Shown: one piece after another, positions 1 through 9,703 of the stretch
How the letters are laid out: each line of letters starts with the position of its first letter
Position numbering within the stretch: position 1 is the first letter of the stretch
Notes under the pieces: model-generated
Databases searched by the model: none
The model's input: the letters and a program-made list of their open reading frames with translations, nothing else
Told to the model about the DNA's origin: nothing
Assembly (NCBI GenBank): GCA_900539865.1
Contig: UQDS01000003.1
Location: 62,001 to 126,000, forward strand
Length of the DNA stretch: 64,000 nucleotides
Origin: an uncultured Mollicutes bacterium
Lineage (GTDB): Bacteria > Bacillota_I > Bacilli_A > RFN20 > CAG-288
Direction of reading: 5' to 3'
Made by a program: the position numbers and the translations under genes

Positions 1-1235
1 ATAATGAAAGAATGAGCGAAGAACACCTTGTTTATGTCGGCATGGTCGGTATGATCGACCCGGAAAGAAAAGAAGCAGGTCCGGCAGTCAGCAAATTCAA
101 AGAAGCTGGCATCCGCACAGTCATGATCACCGGCGACCACAAAGATACCGCCTTTGCTATCGCTAGCAATTTAGGAATTGCTGACGATATTTCTCAGTGT
201 TGCTCTGGCGATGAGTTGAACGCACTGACAGAAGAAGAACTCCAAGAAAGAGTTGCTCATACTAATGTCTTTGCTCGTGTCTCTCCTGAAAATAAAGTTC
301 AAATCGTCAAAGCCTTAAAAGCCAACGGAAACATCGTTTCTATGACTGGTGATGGTGTCAATGACGCACCTTCTCTCCGCGCTGCCGATATCGGTATTGC
401 TATGGGTATCACCGGCACCGATGTTGCCAAATCCGCAGCAGATATGGTTCTTACCGATGATAACTTCGCCTCTATTGAAAAAGCAGTAGAAGAAGGTCGT
501 GGTATCTTCTCCAACGTTAAAAAAGCGATTTTCTATCTCTTATCCAGTAACTTCGGCGAAGTCATTGTCATGTTCTTAACCATCATCTTAGGTTTCCCAA
601 CTCCTCTTGCTACCTTACAAATCCTTTGGATCAACTTGATTACTGACTCTCTTCCGGCCATCACCTTAAGTATGGATGCAAAAGAAAAAGATATCATGCA
701 TCGTAAACCGCGCGATCCGAAAGACGGCGTCTTCTCACACGGTGGTTTCGCCTTCACCTTCGGTTATGGTGTCTTGATCTTCATTGTCACCTTCATCGCT
801 TATCTCATCCCTGGCATTTTAGCCTTTACAGGATCTACATTGCCCTTTGCTCCCCAAGTTGATGTCGCCTTTGAACAAAGCTATACCGGATTCATCGAAT
901 GTCTCAACAACGCTGAAGTTTATCGCGAATCCCAGACTTGGGCATTCACAGTCTTAGGCATGTCGCAAATCTTCCACATGATCGGTATGACCGATATCAA
1001 GAGAAGCTTTATCCATGTCTTCAAAGACGGAAACTGGATGTTAGCTGTCTCCTTTGTCTTAGGCTTTGCTCTCCAAATTGCCGTTACGGAAGTTCCGTTC
1101 TTGACACAAGCTTTCTCCACCACCGCCCTTTCTTGGCAAGAGTGGTTCATCTTAGCTGCGATGGCTTCTGCTCCGTTGATCGCCCACGAAATCATGGCAC
1201 CGATCTTCCGCAAGAAGAACGCACAGATCATCTAA
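1..1235 (+). CDS. Cation-transporting P-type ATPase, Ca2+ (PMCA/SERCA) type, 5'-truncated by window edge
   Basis: This is the C-terminal half of a P2-type ATPase that would pump Ca2+ across the cytoplasmic membrane. The frame is open back to base 3 (N-E-R before the first ATG at 12), so the gene starts outside the window. Visible are the end of the P domain (MVGMIDPER, then VMITGDHKDTA), the hinge GDGVNDAPSLRAADIGIAMG, and the C-terminal membrane bundle. The segment ILWINLITDSLPAITLSMD has the Asn and Asp positions used for cation binding in Ca2+ pumps. About 407 residues are present of the roughly 880 usual for the family. A bidirectional terminator follows directly. Family assignment is firm; Ca2+ rather than another cation is inferred from resemblance. 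Confidence 0.92.
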   Translation, partial: NERMSEEHLVYVGMVGMIDPERKEAGPAVSKFKEAGIRTVMITGDHKDTAFAIASNLGIADDISQCCSGDELNALTEEELQERVAHTNVFARVSPENKVQIVKALKANGNIVSMTGDGVNDAPSLRAADIGIAMGITGTDVAKSAADMVLTDDNFASIEKAVEEGRGIFSNVKKAIFYLLSSNFGEVIVMFLTIILGFPTPLATLQILWINLITDSLPAITLSMDAKEKDIMHRKPRDPKDGVFSHGGFAFTFGYGVLIFIVTFIAYLIPGILAFTGSTLPFAPQVDVAFEQSYTGFIECLNNAEVYRESQTWAFTVLGMSQIFHMIGMTDIKRSFIHVFKDGNWMLAVSFVLGFALQIAVTEVPFLTQAFSTTALSWQEWFILAAMASAPLIAHEIMAPIFRKKNAQII

Positions 1236-1242
1236 CAAAAAA

Positions 1243-1295
1243 CAGCCCTTGGAATTCTCTGCTGTCAAAGGCAGATTATTCCGGGCTGCTTTTTT
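1243..1295. terminator. Bidirectional intrinsic terminator between convergent genes
   Basis: CAGCCC-GGAAT-CTGC pairs in nested fashion with GGCAG-ATTCC-GGGCTG around a short loop (1243-1288). A T-run follows at 1291-1295 and an A-run precedes at 1236-1241, so it can stop transcription from both the ATPase and the opposing four-module protein gene. Confidence 0.85.
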
Positions 1296-4200
1296 ATTGC
1301 TTGATTAAAATCTTTTTTGCTTTGACTTCTACAAGCTTTTGCAAAACGAAGAAAAAGAAACGAAGTATATATGAAAGCAGATCTTGAGCTTTATCAAAGT
1401 CAGCTTCTTTCTCTAAATGTAAACGATCCATCAGCACGCTGTAATACTTTGTCAACTCAGCGATGCTTTTCTTTTGACGATAGGCAAAGTTCAAAGAGTG
1501 ATAAATGATTTTAGAATCTTCTTGATACATCAAAAGCAACAGCTTTTTTGCGCGATAAATCAACTCTGTTTCTTCTGTACAGATTTTGATTTGTTCACTG
1601 TAAGAATGCACTAAAAACTCATACATGACTTCATCGGGAAGAAGATAGTGCTTTGTATCTCCGCTCAGTTCTTCCGCAAGCTTTACATCGATATCATCCA
1701 ATTCTTCAAAAAGTTCTCTTTTATCTTTCTCCTGCTCTATCGTCGCTCCTTCTAACGCCGGATAAACATAGGATGTAGGTGCAAGATAAAGACCTTCCTT
1801 TACCAGAAGATTTCTCACTTGCATACTATCATAAATCGCATTGAATTGCGGTTGATATAAGCGCGAGAAGCGACCGGCGTAGGGTAAGCTTTCCTCCGGA
1901 TATTCTTCGTCGATAAAAGTAAAGTGCTTTTCTAGGTCTTTCTTTGTCAATCTGCGCTTTCTCTTTTTCATCACCGAGAATAACTCTTTGTAAAAACAAT
2001 AGGGAATTCCCGTGCTGACAAGGCGTGATACAACGTCTTCTAACGAAGGTGATTCCTGTTGAATTCTATCATTAAAACAAGAATTAATAACAAACAACAA
2101 AGCTTCCTTGTCACGATTTAAAAACGAAAATTCTTTTCCATCTTTGCTATAAGCATTAAAAATTCTGCCTGGCATAACATAGATTTTTCCAAACTTATCA
2201 AAGAAATGAACATAATAATCAAGATATGATTTCGGATCTTCTTTCACACCGGTTATATATTCTTCAAAGATGGTTTGATAGTAAAATATCAAAGCATATA
2301 CCAATTTATCCTGTGTCGAGGTGGCTTCCTGAAAACTTGCTTTATTCATCAGGAAATCACTTGTTCGTTCTATGTTGTCTATTGTGAGATTTTCCTGTTC
2401 TTGGTTTGGTAAGATCTCTTTTAAAAATGCAATTTCATTTATTGGATTAAGCAAAGAGCTCACCCGTTTTGGAAGCGCAGTTTTATTTACAAAAAAGTTC
2501 AATCCGCTCGGGGGTTGCAAGAAAAAGATTCCCTGCGCTAAGCCTGGATAAACATATTGAGATAACACTTTAAAGTACGGATCGTTTTTAAGAAAGAGCT
2601 GATGATCTTTACGCTCAAAGATAGAAATACCTTTTTCAAAGAAAACATCGCTTTTAGAAACACAATCAGGCAATCCAAAGAATTCTGTTAAAGTTCCATT
2701 GTGTTTCGACATTTGGAATTCGTTTCCGTAGAATACAAATGTCATTGGAAACTGACCATCTTTAAAAAGGCGTTGCGAATAGATTTCTTTCAATGCTCCT
2801 ATTCTATCTTCATCTTGACTGTCCATATAGAAGAAATCTTTGTTTTTGTAAACGACAAAGTTTCTTCCTAAGTTTACAAGAGGGAAATTTAAATAAGGGT
2901 CATAAAAAGAATCCATGCGGAAAGAAGTCATTTTTTGGTTGAATTTTATCCCTTCGTTGTAAAGATATTTCCCGCTTTCTTGATCAAACATTTGCATAGT
3001 GATGATATAAAACAACATCGCAAAATCAGAAAATTCTAAATCTTCACTTTCAGGGCATTGATAAAAAGCTTCTTTGATTGTATAGCCATCTTTCATCAAC
3101 GAAAAGAGACGCTCAAAAAGAGGTATGATATTATTTTCATCTTGCTTTGAGATTTTCTCTACTACTTGAATGATGGCAGCATGATCCGATTGTCCTTGTA
3201 AAAGATAGGTGATAAAGTCCGTTAAGGAGGACTGAATTCTCTTTGCGTTTCCTCTAGTTAAATCAAGGAAGCTTTGCTTCTTACCAGTATAAACAAAGAA
3301 AAAATCTGTGTTGAAACGATTCCCTAAACAAAAAGAGTAGTTATAAAATAAACCGTTTGTATTTTTTAAATAACGAGCGATATTGCCTTCTTTTAATCCT
3401 TCCGAACTTGTGAGACCATCTCTCGAGATACATGGTAAAACAATACCACAATCACGATAGCTTCCTTCTTCGCTTTCAAAAGGAAGCAAAGACAACATCT
3501 GCGATGCATTGCCACGCATAAAATCGAATTTTTTCAAATACTCATAAGCAGGATAAGGAAGACCCATCATTTTTAAAAATACATGTGGCATGTAAGCAAA
3601 TTCTAAATGGCGATCAAAATACTTTTTCACCGTGTCAAAAGCTAACATCATCTTCTTTTTATCCCCTTCTAAAAGGACATAAGATTCTGGGTAATAATCG
3701 CAAACAACCTGATCTTCCTCTTTGCGGAAGTGATGATAATCAATGCCAAACATATCAAAAGACAAACCGTAATACACGTAACCAAAATAAGCACCTGGTG
3801 TTTTTAAGTCATGATCTAAAATATCAATAGATAACAAAGATTCAAACTGATATTCTTTGTAGAAAAATTCGTTGATCAATTTTCTTGCTATGGATAAAAA
3901 GTAGCGTCTCATGCAAAGTCTGAATTCTTTTTCGGGCAGATCTTTTGCGATAGAATCCAGTGGTTCAAATGCGATACGAACTTGTTCTTCTAAAGATAAG
4001 CTCTCCATTCTACCAAAAGTTCTTTTAAAAGCAACTCTATTAAAAATATATGGATTTGTACAAAAGTCCATAAAGAGCTTTACTGAATTTTCTTTGTTTT
4101 TTAACAAATAAGGTAATAGTTTTTCAACATCGATACGAACCGGATAATAATTAAAATTATCCGCTTCTGGGTTGAGAACTCTCTCTAAATTTTGTAAGAA

Positions 4201-4680
4201 GAACCCTTTAGAAATAAGATAGTTTATGCACCCGATCAACGCATATCTATCGCTATATAGAATTTTAGGATTGTTGTCCTCTTTATCTAAGAATCCATAA
4301 CCGCGATTTAAGCCTTCTTCAAAGTGAATGCGCGATAGAATCTCCGCGGGCGGGATAGAAAATACATCCTTGCTCGTTTTACTTGTTCTTGTTAAAAGAG
4401 AAGAAGGCAAACCTAACACTTGTGATAAAACCTCTTGTACTGCTTCTGTTGTCTTCATCGTCTGGTTGTTGTTTGTGAAAATAGGATAATATTCTTTGCT
4501 GAAAAATTTCTCGTAAAAACGGATACGCTCCACCAGCGATTCTTTGTCTTCTATCGCCATATGAAATACGCCGACATCATCTAAATAAGCATCGTAAAAA
4601 GCGCCAGAGAATTCTTTTTTATATTTTGTGTCGTGGCTAAAGGAAATATCTGTTGTGAATAATTGTGCTGTAAATTCCAT
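1294..4680 (-). CDS. Unknown large cytoplasmic protein, four diverged repeats (paralogue of the gene at 4685-8083)
   Basis: I do not recognise this 1128-residue protein. It has no signal peptide and no membrane segment. It appears to be four diverged copies of a ~280-residue module. Each copy has an N-terminal stretch with aromatic pairs and a D-x(2-4)-I/A-x(3)-L helix, then a short G-[LI]-P motif at residues ~90, 373, 669 and 891 (fullest form GLPYP, then LKKFDF), then a helical tail with a [KE]-x-G-x-[FY] element (SKGFF at 158-162, KEGLY at 961-965). A PGRIFNAYSKDG element opens module 4 and closely matches GNVFNAYTRD in the upstream paralogue. It lies 4 bp behind that paralogue, so the two are probably co-translated and may form a heteromer. 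The tail ends in a hydrophobic/basic helix. Function unknown; a scaffold or enzyme made of degenerate repeats is possible. Confidence 0.85.
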   Translation of the reverse strand: MEFTAQLFTTDISFSHDTKYKKEFSGAFYDAYLDDVGVFHMAIEDKESLVERIRFYEKFFSKEYYPIFTNNNQTMKTTEAVQEVLSQVLGLPSSLLTRTSKTSKDVFSIPPAEILSRIHFEEGLNRGYGFLDKEDNNPKILYSDRYALIGCINYLISKGFFLQNLERVLNPEADNFNYYPVRIDVEKLLPYLLKNKENSVKLFMDFCTNPYIFNRVAFKRTFGRMESLSLEEQVRIAFEPLDSIAKDLPEKEFRLCMRRYFLSIARKLINEFFYKEYQFESLLSIDILDHDLKTPGAYFGYVYYGLSFDMFGIDYHHFRKEEDQVVCDYYPESYVLLEGDKKKMMLAFDTVKKYFDRHLEFAYMPHVFLKMMGLPYPAYEYLKKFDFMRGNASQMLSLLPFESEEGSYRDCGIVLPCISRDGLTSSEGLKEGNIARYLKNTNGLFYNYSFCLGNRFNTDFFFVYTGKKQSFLDLTRGNAKRIQSSLTDFITYLLQGQSDHAAIIQVVEKISKQDENNIIPLFERLFSLMKDGYTIKEAFYQCPESEDLEFSDFAMLFYIITMQMFDQESGKYLYNEGIKFNQKMTSFRMDSFYDPYLNFPLVNLGRNFVVYKNKDFFYMDSQDEDRIGALKEIYSQRLFKDGQFPMTFVFYGNEFQMSKHNGTLTEFFGLPDCVSKSDVFFEKGISIFERKDHQLFLKNDPYFKVLSQYVYPGLAQGIFFLQPPSGLNFFVNKTALPKRVSSLLNPINEIAFLKEILPNQEQENLTIDNIERTSDFLMNKASFQEATSTQDKLVYALIFYYQTIFEEYITGVKEDPKSYLDYYVHFFDKFGKIYVMPGRIFNAYSKDGKEFSFLNRDKEALLFVINSCFNDRIQQESPSLEDVVSRLVSTGIPYCFYKELFSVMKKRKRRLTKKDLEKHFTFIDEEYPEESLPYAGRFSRLYQPQFNAIYDSMQVRNLLVKEGLYLAPTSYVYPALEGATIEQEKDKRELFEELDDIDVKLAEELSGDTKHYLLPDEVMYEFLVHSYSEQIKICTEETELIYRAKKLLLLMYQEDSKIIYHSLNFAYRQKKSIAELTKYYSVLMDRLHLEKEADFDKAQDLLSYILRFFFFVLQKLVEVKAKKILIKQ

Positions 4681-4684
4681 CGTA

Positions 4685-7600
4685 TTATTTCCCCACTTTC
4701 ATTTCCAAATCTAAATAAGCGTCAATGATGTCCTCTTCAAGAAGACGTAAGAAACAGACAATCACTTGTAATACTTCATCTAAAATACCAGGACGTATTC
4801 TCTTTGCCTCCTTAAATGTTGTTAAGACAAGTTCTCTTGCGCTCTTAGAATTGTATACATTATCATTCGCTTTAAAAAAGATATCAGGATCTTGCAAATA
4901 GCTGTCCATCAGAAGGGCGTTTGCTCTCGCGAGGGCTTCTGTATTAAAGTCTGTGTGTTCTTTTAAGAAAGAAAAGTTTTCATCCATCAGCAATTTAGAG
5001 GGACGAAAAGCGTGTAACAAGGCATCTGGCATTTTTTGAGCTTGCGAGAAATAAATGAATGCGAGGTTGTTATCGAAAGGTCGCAGATTTAAATCAAAAC
5101 GATATTCTTTATTCAAATAAAATGTTCGTATATCAAAAGGAGAAATAAAGAATATACCGTCTTTGATCATGCGTTCTTTGACAAAGCGAAGCTCTGCCTT
5201 ATTTTCTTCTTTATACGGATAACATTTGCGGAACATCTCTTCATAAGCACAGTGATTAATATTTGTGCAATTGCGACAAATTTCTTCTTTAAAAGAAAGT
5301 TTCGACATGAAATCTTTGATATTATTTGTAGAAAAATCGAAATCTTTCAAACGATAAATCACCGGATAAGGTAGACCGATGGTCGTCAACAAAAAAGCTG
5401 TCCTAACTTCGCTAGGAAGAACTTCGTTGTTTGAGCTATTCAAACACTCTTCTAAACTCATTTCAATCGCATCGCGATCACATTCGCAAAAATAATATTC
5501 TCCTTGAACTGGATCTCTTGTATACGCATTGAATACGTTTCCTAAAAGAATATACGGATAAGGAAGACGCACATTATAATCCATATTCAAAGAGAATTCA
5601 TGGAAACTAGAAGAAACAATATTTTCAGATACATACAACGAATAAGCGACTTCCAACAATTTATAAACGTACAAAAGACAATTGAAAATTCGCTCATGCT
5701 CAAAGACAAGCGGATATAATTCCTTTGTGCAAGAAAACATCATTTTTCGAATGATTTTTATATCCAATTCCAAAAAGGAACATAAATCATCGATATAATC
5801 TTGAACATCTGCATTATCTTGCAAAGCGGATAAGACAAGACAGGCCAACATGTTCTTATCCACAATCAAATAAGGTTTAAGAATGTCATCCATGTGTTCT
5901 ATGTCTACGTCAATAAGAGAATAATATGTCCCTTTTTTTAGTTTTTGACCGACATCGTCAATTGTTTTTTTCAAAGAAATTGTCTGATTGACAAACATTC
6001 CGTGGAGACAGGCGTTGGCTCGAATATAGGTCAAGTAAACGTTATAATCTTCTCCTTCGTTAAAATCCAACACATCATGATTGCTCGGCTTGCTTCCCAA
6101 ACAAGCATGACAAATATGGTCTTCAAAAGAAAGCTGAGGCATGATTTCCTCTGTTGGATCGATGTTGTTTGTTACATCCCATGGCAAACCAAGTTCACGG
6201 AGTATGAATTGATTTTTACTTTCAATATTCCTATTTTTCTCTATCTCATCATATTTTTTACCCAAAAATTCAATCTTCTTTTCAATCGCTTTTCTTTCGC
6301 TCATACAAAGATGAGGTTTTCCAAAATAAGACTTGCGGAAAGAGTAACACAACAAGCCCTTTGTCACATACGGATAAGGAAGATTCGGTTCATAAGAATT
6401 ATCCTTTTTAGGAACAACATCTAAAATTGCCATCGAAGCGATATTCTTTGTTTGGTTGATTTCTTTTCTGCTTTCTACCTTCGCGATGAAGAAGGGATAC
6501 ACCAGCAAATAAGAAAAGAAATCTAATAAAGATTCAGAAAGAGAAAGCACTAAATCCAAGCGAGACAAAAGAATTTCAACGACATCCTTAAGGGAACGAT
6601 ATTTAAACAGGGAATAAAAATAGGAGCACGCTCTATTTTGACTTGCTTGATCAATCAAAGAAAGCCGACATTCTAAATCCGGTTCATAGACAAGATGACG
6701 ATAGAGAAGATAAGAAGGGAGAATATCTTCTACCAAGGAACACTCTTCTTCAAAAAGATGTTTCAACCATTTGCTTCTTTCACGAGGGAAAATATTGATA
6801 TAAACTTCCTTCTTTTGGTTCTCTTCAAAAAAAGCTTGCAGCGGATAACATAAGAAGCCTTGATTTAAAAGATATCGTTCGAACAACACGAAGTGATTTT
6901 CTTCCTCCGAAGGCGCATAACTATAAAACAAATCAAATCTTTTACAAGAGATGTAGGTGAAATCTTTATCAATTTTTTTACTAAAAGGAAGTCTTTTTAA
7001 AATGTCATCTAAGGTGAAATCGACAAGATCTTTCACATAAGAAAAGCCTTCATAAGGAAGACACATTCTCGCATAAATGTTAAGAATATCATGGTTTCCA
7101 TATGTTTCGATCAATTGTGACAATGATTCACGAATGCGTTTTTTATCACTGTAAGAGAAGACAAAATGTTCTTTATCTTGCGAATACATCTCCCCATGGA
7201 AAGAAGAAATAGAATAGATAGAAAGATCTGAATAAATTTTATTTGGTGTTAAATATGATGTTTTGGTCGTTAATTTATTCAACTTTTCCAAACAATATTG
7301 GTCATATAATGTATTGATGATCGAGGCGATATACTGGCGTAAAAGATATGCGTATTTTTTCTCAAACACCGGATCACCATTAATTTGATTCAATTCCGGA
7401 TCAAAGTATCCGTTGATAAAGTAAGAAACTCTTCTTGCCAAAGAGAAGCAATCGAAATCCTTCATCAATTTGACCATCTTCTCATCATATGTTCTGCACA
7501 AAAAATCGATGGTAAGTCTCTGACTACCGCTCTCTAGATATAACTTTTTTAAATCATCCGAAAAGCGCGCTTCGTCAAAAAAGATCGGAATGGTGTTATT

Positions 7601-8083
7601 CTCTTCTTCCACAAAAGGTTTCGTCTCATCATAAAGGAAGTAAACACCTCTAGATAAGCAGTATAATCTAAAGTCGTCCGCATACCATTTACATCCGTAA
7701 AAATTCGCATATTGCATATAACAATCTTTTTTCAATGTAGAAAGGTCGCTTCTAAAATTCAACTGCGAAAGAATATCATAGTGTAAGTCTAATTGATCAA
7801 ACAAAAGAGGGGGAAGCCCCAAAATTTGTTTGAGTACTTCTCTCTCTGATGTCGGTTTATTCGTAAAATATTTTCCGTCATAAACGGGATAATTTCTTTG
7901 CGGTTTGATCTGATTTTCGTAAAAAGAAAGGCTTGCTTTGATGGAGTCAAAATCTTCAATAGAGAGAAAGATATTATCTTCGTTGTCTACGAAAGCAACA
8001 TGAAAGAGGCCAAAAAGCGCCTTCTTATAGACAAGAGAGTAACTGATCATCAATTCGCTCTGTTGAAAAAAACGATATCCCAT
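4685..8083 (-). CDS. Unknown large cytoplasmic protein, four diverged repeats (paralogue of the gene at 1294-4680)
   Basis: Unrecognised 1132-residue protein without signal peptide or membrane spans. Four modules are marked by LGLPP (89-92), CLPYEG (341-346), LGLPW (631-635) and IGLPYP (902-907), spaced 252, 290 and 271 residues. In each, the motif is followed after ~15-25 residues by a short [LI]-x-[LF]-x-F element (SQLNF, KRLPF, PQLSF, SKLSF). Modules 3 and 4 open with LPYPY (568 and 839) and carry Cys pairs after the second element (ICHACLG; ICRNCTN plus NHCAYEEMFRKC), a possible metal or disulfide site absent from modules 1 and 2. The ribosome site AGAGGA is 7 nt from the ATG. It sits 16 bp behind the M6 protease gene. 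It shares length, module number and motifs with the next gene, so the pair arose by duplication. Function unknown. Confidence 0.86.
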   Translation of the reverse strand: MGYRFFQQSELMISYSLVYKKALFGLFHVAFVDNEDNIFLSIEDFDSIKASLSFYENQIKPQRNYPVYDGKYFTNKPTSEREVLKQILGLPPLLFDQLDLHYDILSQLNFRSDLSTLKKDCYMQYANFYGCKWYADDFRLYCLSRGVYFLYDETKPFVEEENNTIPIFFDEARFSDDLKKLYLESGSQRLTIDFLCRTYDEKMVKLMKDFDCFSLARRVSYFINGYFDPELNQINGDPVFEKKYAYLLRQYIASIINTLYDQYCLEKLNKLTTKTSYLTPNKIYSDLSIYSISSFHGEMYSQDKEHFVFSYSDKKRIRESLSQLIETYGNHDILNIYARMCLPYEGFSYVKDLVDFTLDDILKRLPFSKKIDKDFTYISCKRFDLFYSYAPSEEENHFVLFERYLLNQGFLCYPLQAFFEENQKKEVYINIFPRERSKWLKHLFEEECSLVEDILPSYLLYRHLVYEPDLECRLSLIDQASQNRACSYFYSLFKYRSLKDVVEILLSRLDLVLSLSESLLDFFSYLLVYPFFIAKVESRKEINQTKNIASMAILDVVPKKDNSYEPNLPYPYVTKGLLCYSFRKSYFGKPHLCMSERKAIEKKIEFLGKKYDEIEKNRNIESKNQFILRELGLPWDVTNNIDPTEEIMPQLSFEDHICHACLGSKPSNHDVLDFNEGEDYNVYLTYIRANACLHGMFVNQTISLKKTIDDVGQKLKKGTYYSLIDVDIEHMDDILKPYLIVDKNMLACLVLSALQDNADVQDYIDDLCSFLELDIKIIRKMMFSCTKELYPLVFEHERIFNCLLYVYKLLEVAYSLYVSENIVSSSFHEFSLNMDYNVRLPYPYILLGNVFNAYTRDPVQGEYYFCECDRDAIEMSLEECLNSSNNEVLPSEVRTAFLLTTIGLPYPVIYRLKDFDFSTNNIKDFMSKLSFKEEICRNCTNINHCAYEEMFRKCYPYKEENKAELRFVKERMIKDGIFFISPFDIRTFYLNKEYRFDLNLRPFDNNLAFIYFSQAQKMPDALLHAFRPSKLLMDENFSFLKEHTDFNTEALARANALLMDSYLQDPDIFFKANDNVYNSKSARELVLTTFKEAKRIRPGILDEVLQVIVCFLRLLEEDIIDAYLDLEMKVGK

Positions 8084-8099
8084 ATACTATTCCTCTACT

Positions 8100-9701
8100 T
8101 TACTCAAACATGATCGTGCAACTATCGGACTTAATATCTCCTATCGTAAAGTCAAACAATGGTTTAGAACCATCATCAAATTTGAAGTTTTGATAAACAT
8201 CTGAGAAACGATCACCTTTTTTAAACAGCGACTGATTATTTGCATAGCCGGTTAAGCCGCCTTGTATCTTACTTCCGGTTGCCGGAAGAAGAGATACCAA
8301 ACGGCCGCGGTAATACTGCATACCGCGATCTTTGATTGTTTGATCGATAGAGTACGAATAAGTATTGCTGTAAAGAGGCATGAAAATAGAATTATAATCG
8401 TTCTGGCTGGCAAGAGGGATTTTATCATAGGCGCAACCATCCCAAGCGACTTGCGTATTGGAAACGGCTTTTAACTTACCTACTCTCGCATTGACGTGAT
8501 ATACCAAAACACCCGTATCTGTATAAGTGTTCAAAGACATTCCCGGGAAAGTAGAGTCTTTTTGATTGAGTCCTGTTGGTGTGTAATATTCTAAAAGAAG
8601 ATATTCATCATAGGGGGTGTAGTTATAATCCATTCCCGATGTATTAACACTCGACGCAATAGGAATCAAGAAAGATTCTCCGGCTTTTTGTGCTTTCAAG
8701 GTCAAAACCGGACCATTTAAATCTAAATATTCTTTTGAGACTAATGTCGGTGTGTTCCAACCCAAAAGGTATTTTGAAAAAGCACAATGATCTCCGATAT
8801 TGAAGTCCATCATATCGACACCACCCATCGGGGTATCAAAATTATTGCTGTTGTTGTAATCGTAAGAATAGTAATCATCTAAACCAAGAAGATGACCTGT
8901 CTCATGAATAAACGTATGCGCATCGGCAACATTTTCAGAACCACCGAAAGAGCTATAATCGAGTTCTCTTAAAAAGTCGACGCTTGCCCAAGCATAATTG
9001 CAAACTTTATAACCGTTGAAAGACGCGTTGGAATGAGCCCATGTAGTATAAGCCCAAAACGCATCGGAATGAGCGTTAGAAGAAGGGGAATAAACCATCC
9101 AAACAGCATCAAGATATCCGTCCTTGTCGGTATCGTAAGAAGATAAATCAACGCTGGTTTGATCTGCTAAAGTCTTCATCGCACCTTCTAAAATAAGGTC
9201 GGTATATGTTATTCCATTGCTAGCATATTTGTCATAATTTCTTTGAAGTTCTGCCGTTGTCTGATTCAAAGCAATCACAGGTGCAACTTCGCCAGTAATA
9301 TTCAATTTACCGCCGCTCGATTTTTTATAAAAAGAAGAGACGGATTCCCATCCTGTTTGTTCGCTTTCTCCAAAAAATCCGTTTTGGATCAACCGCAATT
9401 CCTTTTGTGAGAAAACATCGTCTTTTGTCTGAATCGGAACAACCAAAATCTTACGATCACCTGTCGAAGGTAAATAACGATAATCTAATTGGGCACCCAT
9501 GTTCTTCACATTGAGGTTTTCTTTGGCGTCCTTATTTGTGTAGGTCGGGGTTTTATAGTATCCCTCTACCACAGGCCCGGTATAATTTCCTTCCGTGTTC
9601 GAACTTGTATGAGAGATATCCAGATAGAAGCAGGAAGTTGTTAACGGAAGAATAGAAAAAAGGGCTAACAACATTGCTATTTTTTTTGTTTTTTGATACA
9701 T
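8100..9701 (-). CDS. M6-family (immune inhibitor A-like) metalloprotease lipoprotein
   Basis: Predicted zinc endopeptidase anchored outside the membrane. A basic, hydrophobic N-terminus ends in the lipobox LTTSC (Cys24), so the mature protein should be a lipoprotein. The zinc site HETGHLLGLDDYY lies at residues 266-278 (H266, E267, H270, with D276 as third ligand), the form seen in M6 peptidases. An upstream DTDKDGYLDAVW (190-201) resembles an EF-hand-like Ca2+ loop. A MGGVDMMDFN segment after the zinc site fits the Met-turn region of the family. The start is supported by GGAG 7 nt upstream, inside the end of the preceding gene, implying translational coupling. It heads the two four-module proteins, although those look cytoplasmic. 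Substrate unknown. Confidence 0.9.
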   Translation of the reverse strand: MYQKTKKIAMLLALFSILPLTTSCFYLDISHTSSNTEGNYTGPVVEGYYKTPTYTNKDAKENLNVKNMGAQLDYRYLPSTGDRKILVVPIQTKDDVFSQKELRLIQNGFFGESEQTGWESVSSFYKKSSGGKLNITGEVAPVIALNQTTAELQRNYDKYASNGITYTDLILEGAMKTLADQTSVDLSSYDTDKDGYLDAVWMVYSPSSNAHSDAFWAYTTWAHSNASFNGYKVCNYAWASVDFLRELDYSSFGGSENVADAHTFIHETGHLLGLDDYYSYDYNNSNNFDTPMGGVDMMDFNIGDHCAFSKYLLGWNTPTLVSKEYLDLNGPVLTLKAQKAGESFLIPIASSVNTSGMDYNYTPYDEYLLLEYYTPTGLNQKDSTFPGMSLNTYTDTGVLVYHVNARVGKLKAVSNTQVAWDGCAYDKIPLASQNDYNSIFMPLYSNTYSYSIDQTIKDRGMQYYRGRLVSLLPATGSKIQGGLTGYANNQSLFKKGDRFSDVYQNFKFDDGSKPLFDFTIGDIKSDSCTIMFE

Positions 9702-9703
9702 AA

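Noticed and set aside
938..1387. 149-codon open frame overlapping the ATPase end
   Set aside because: It runs out of frame with conserved ATPase motifs and through a clear terminator.
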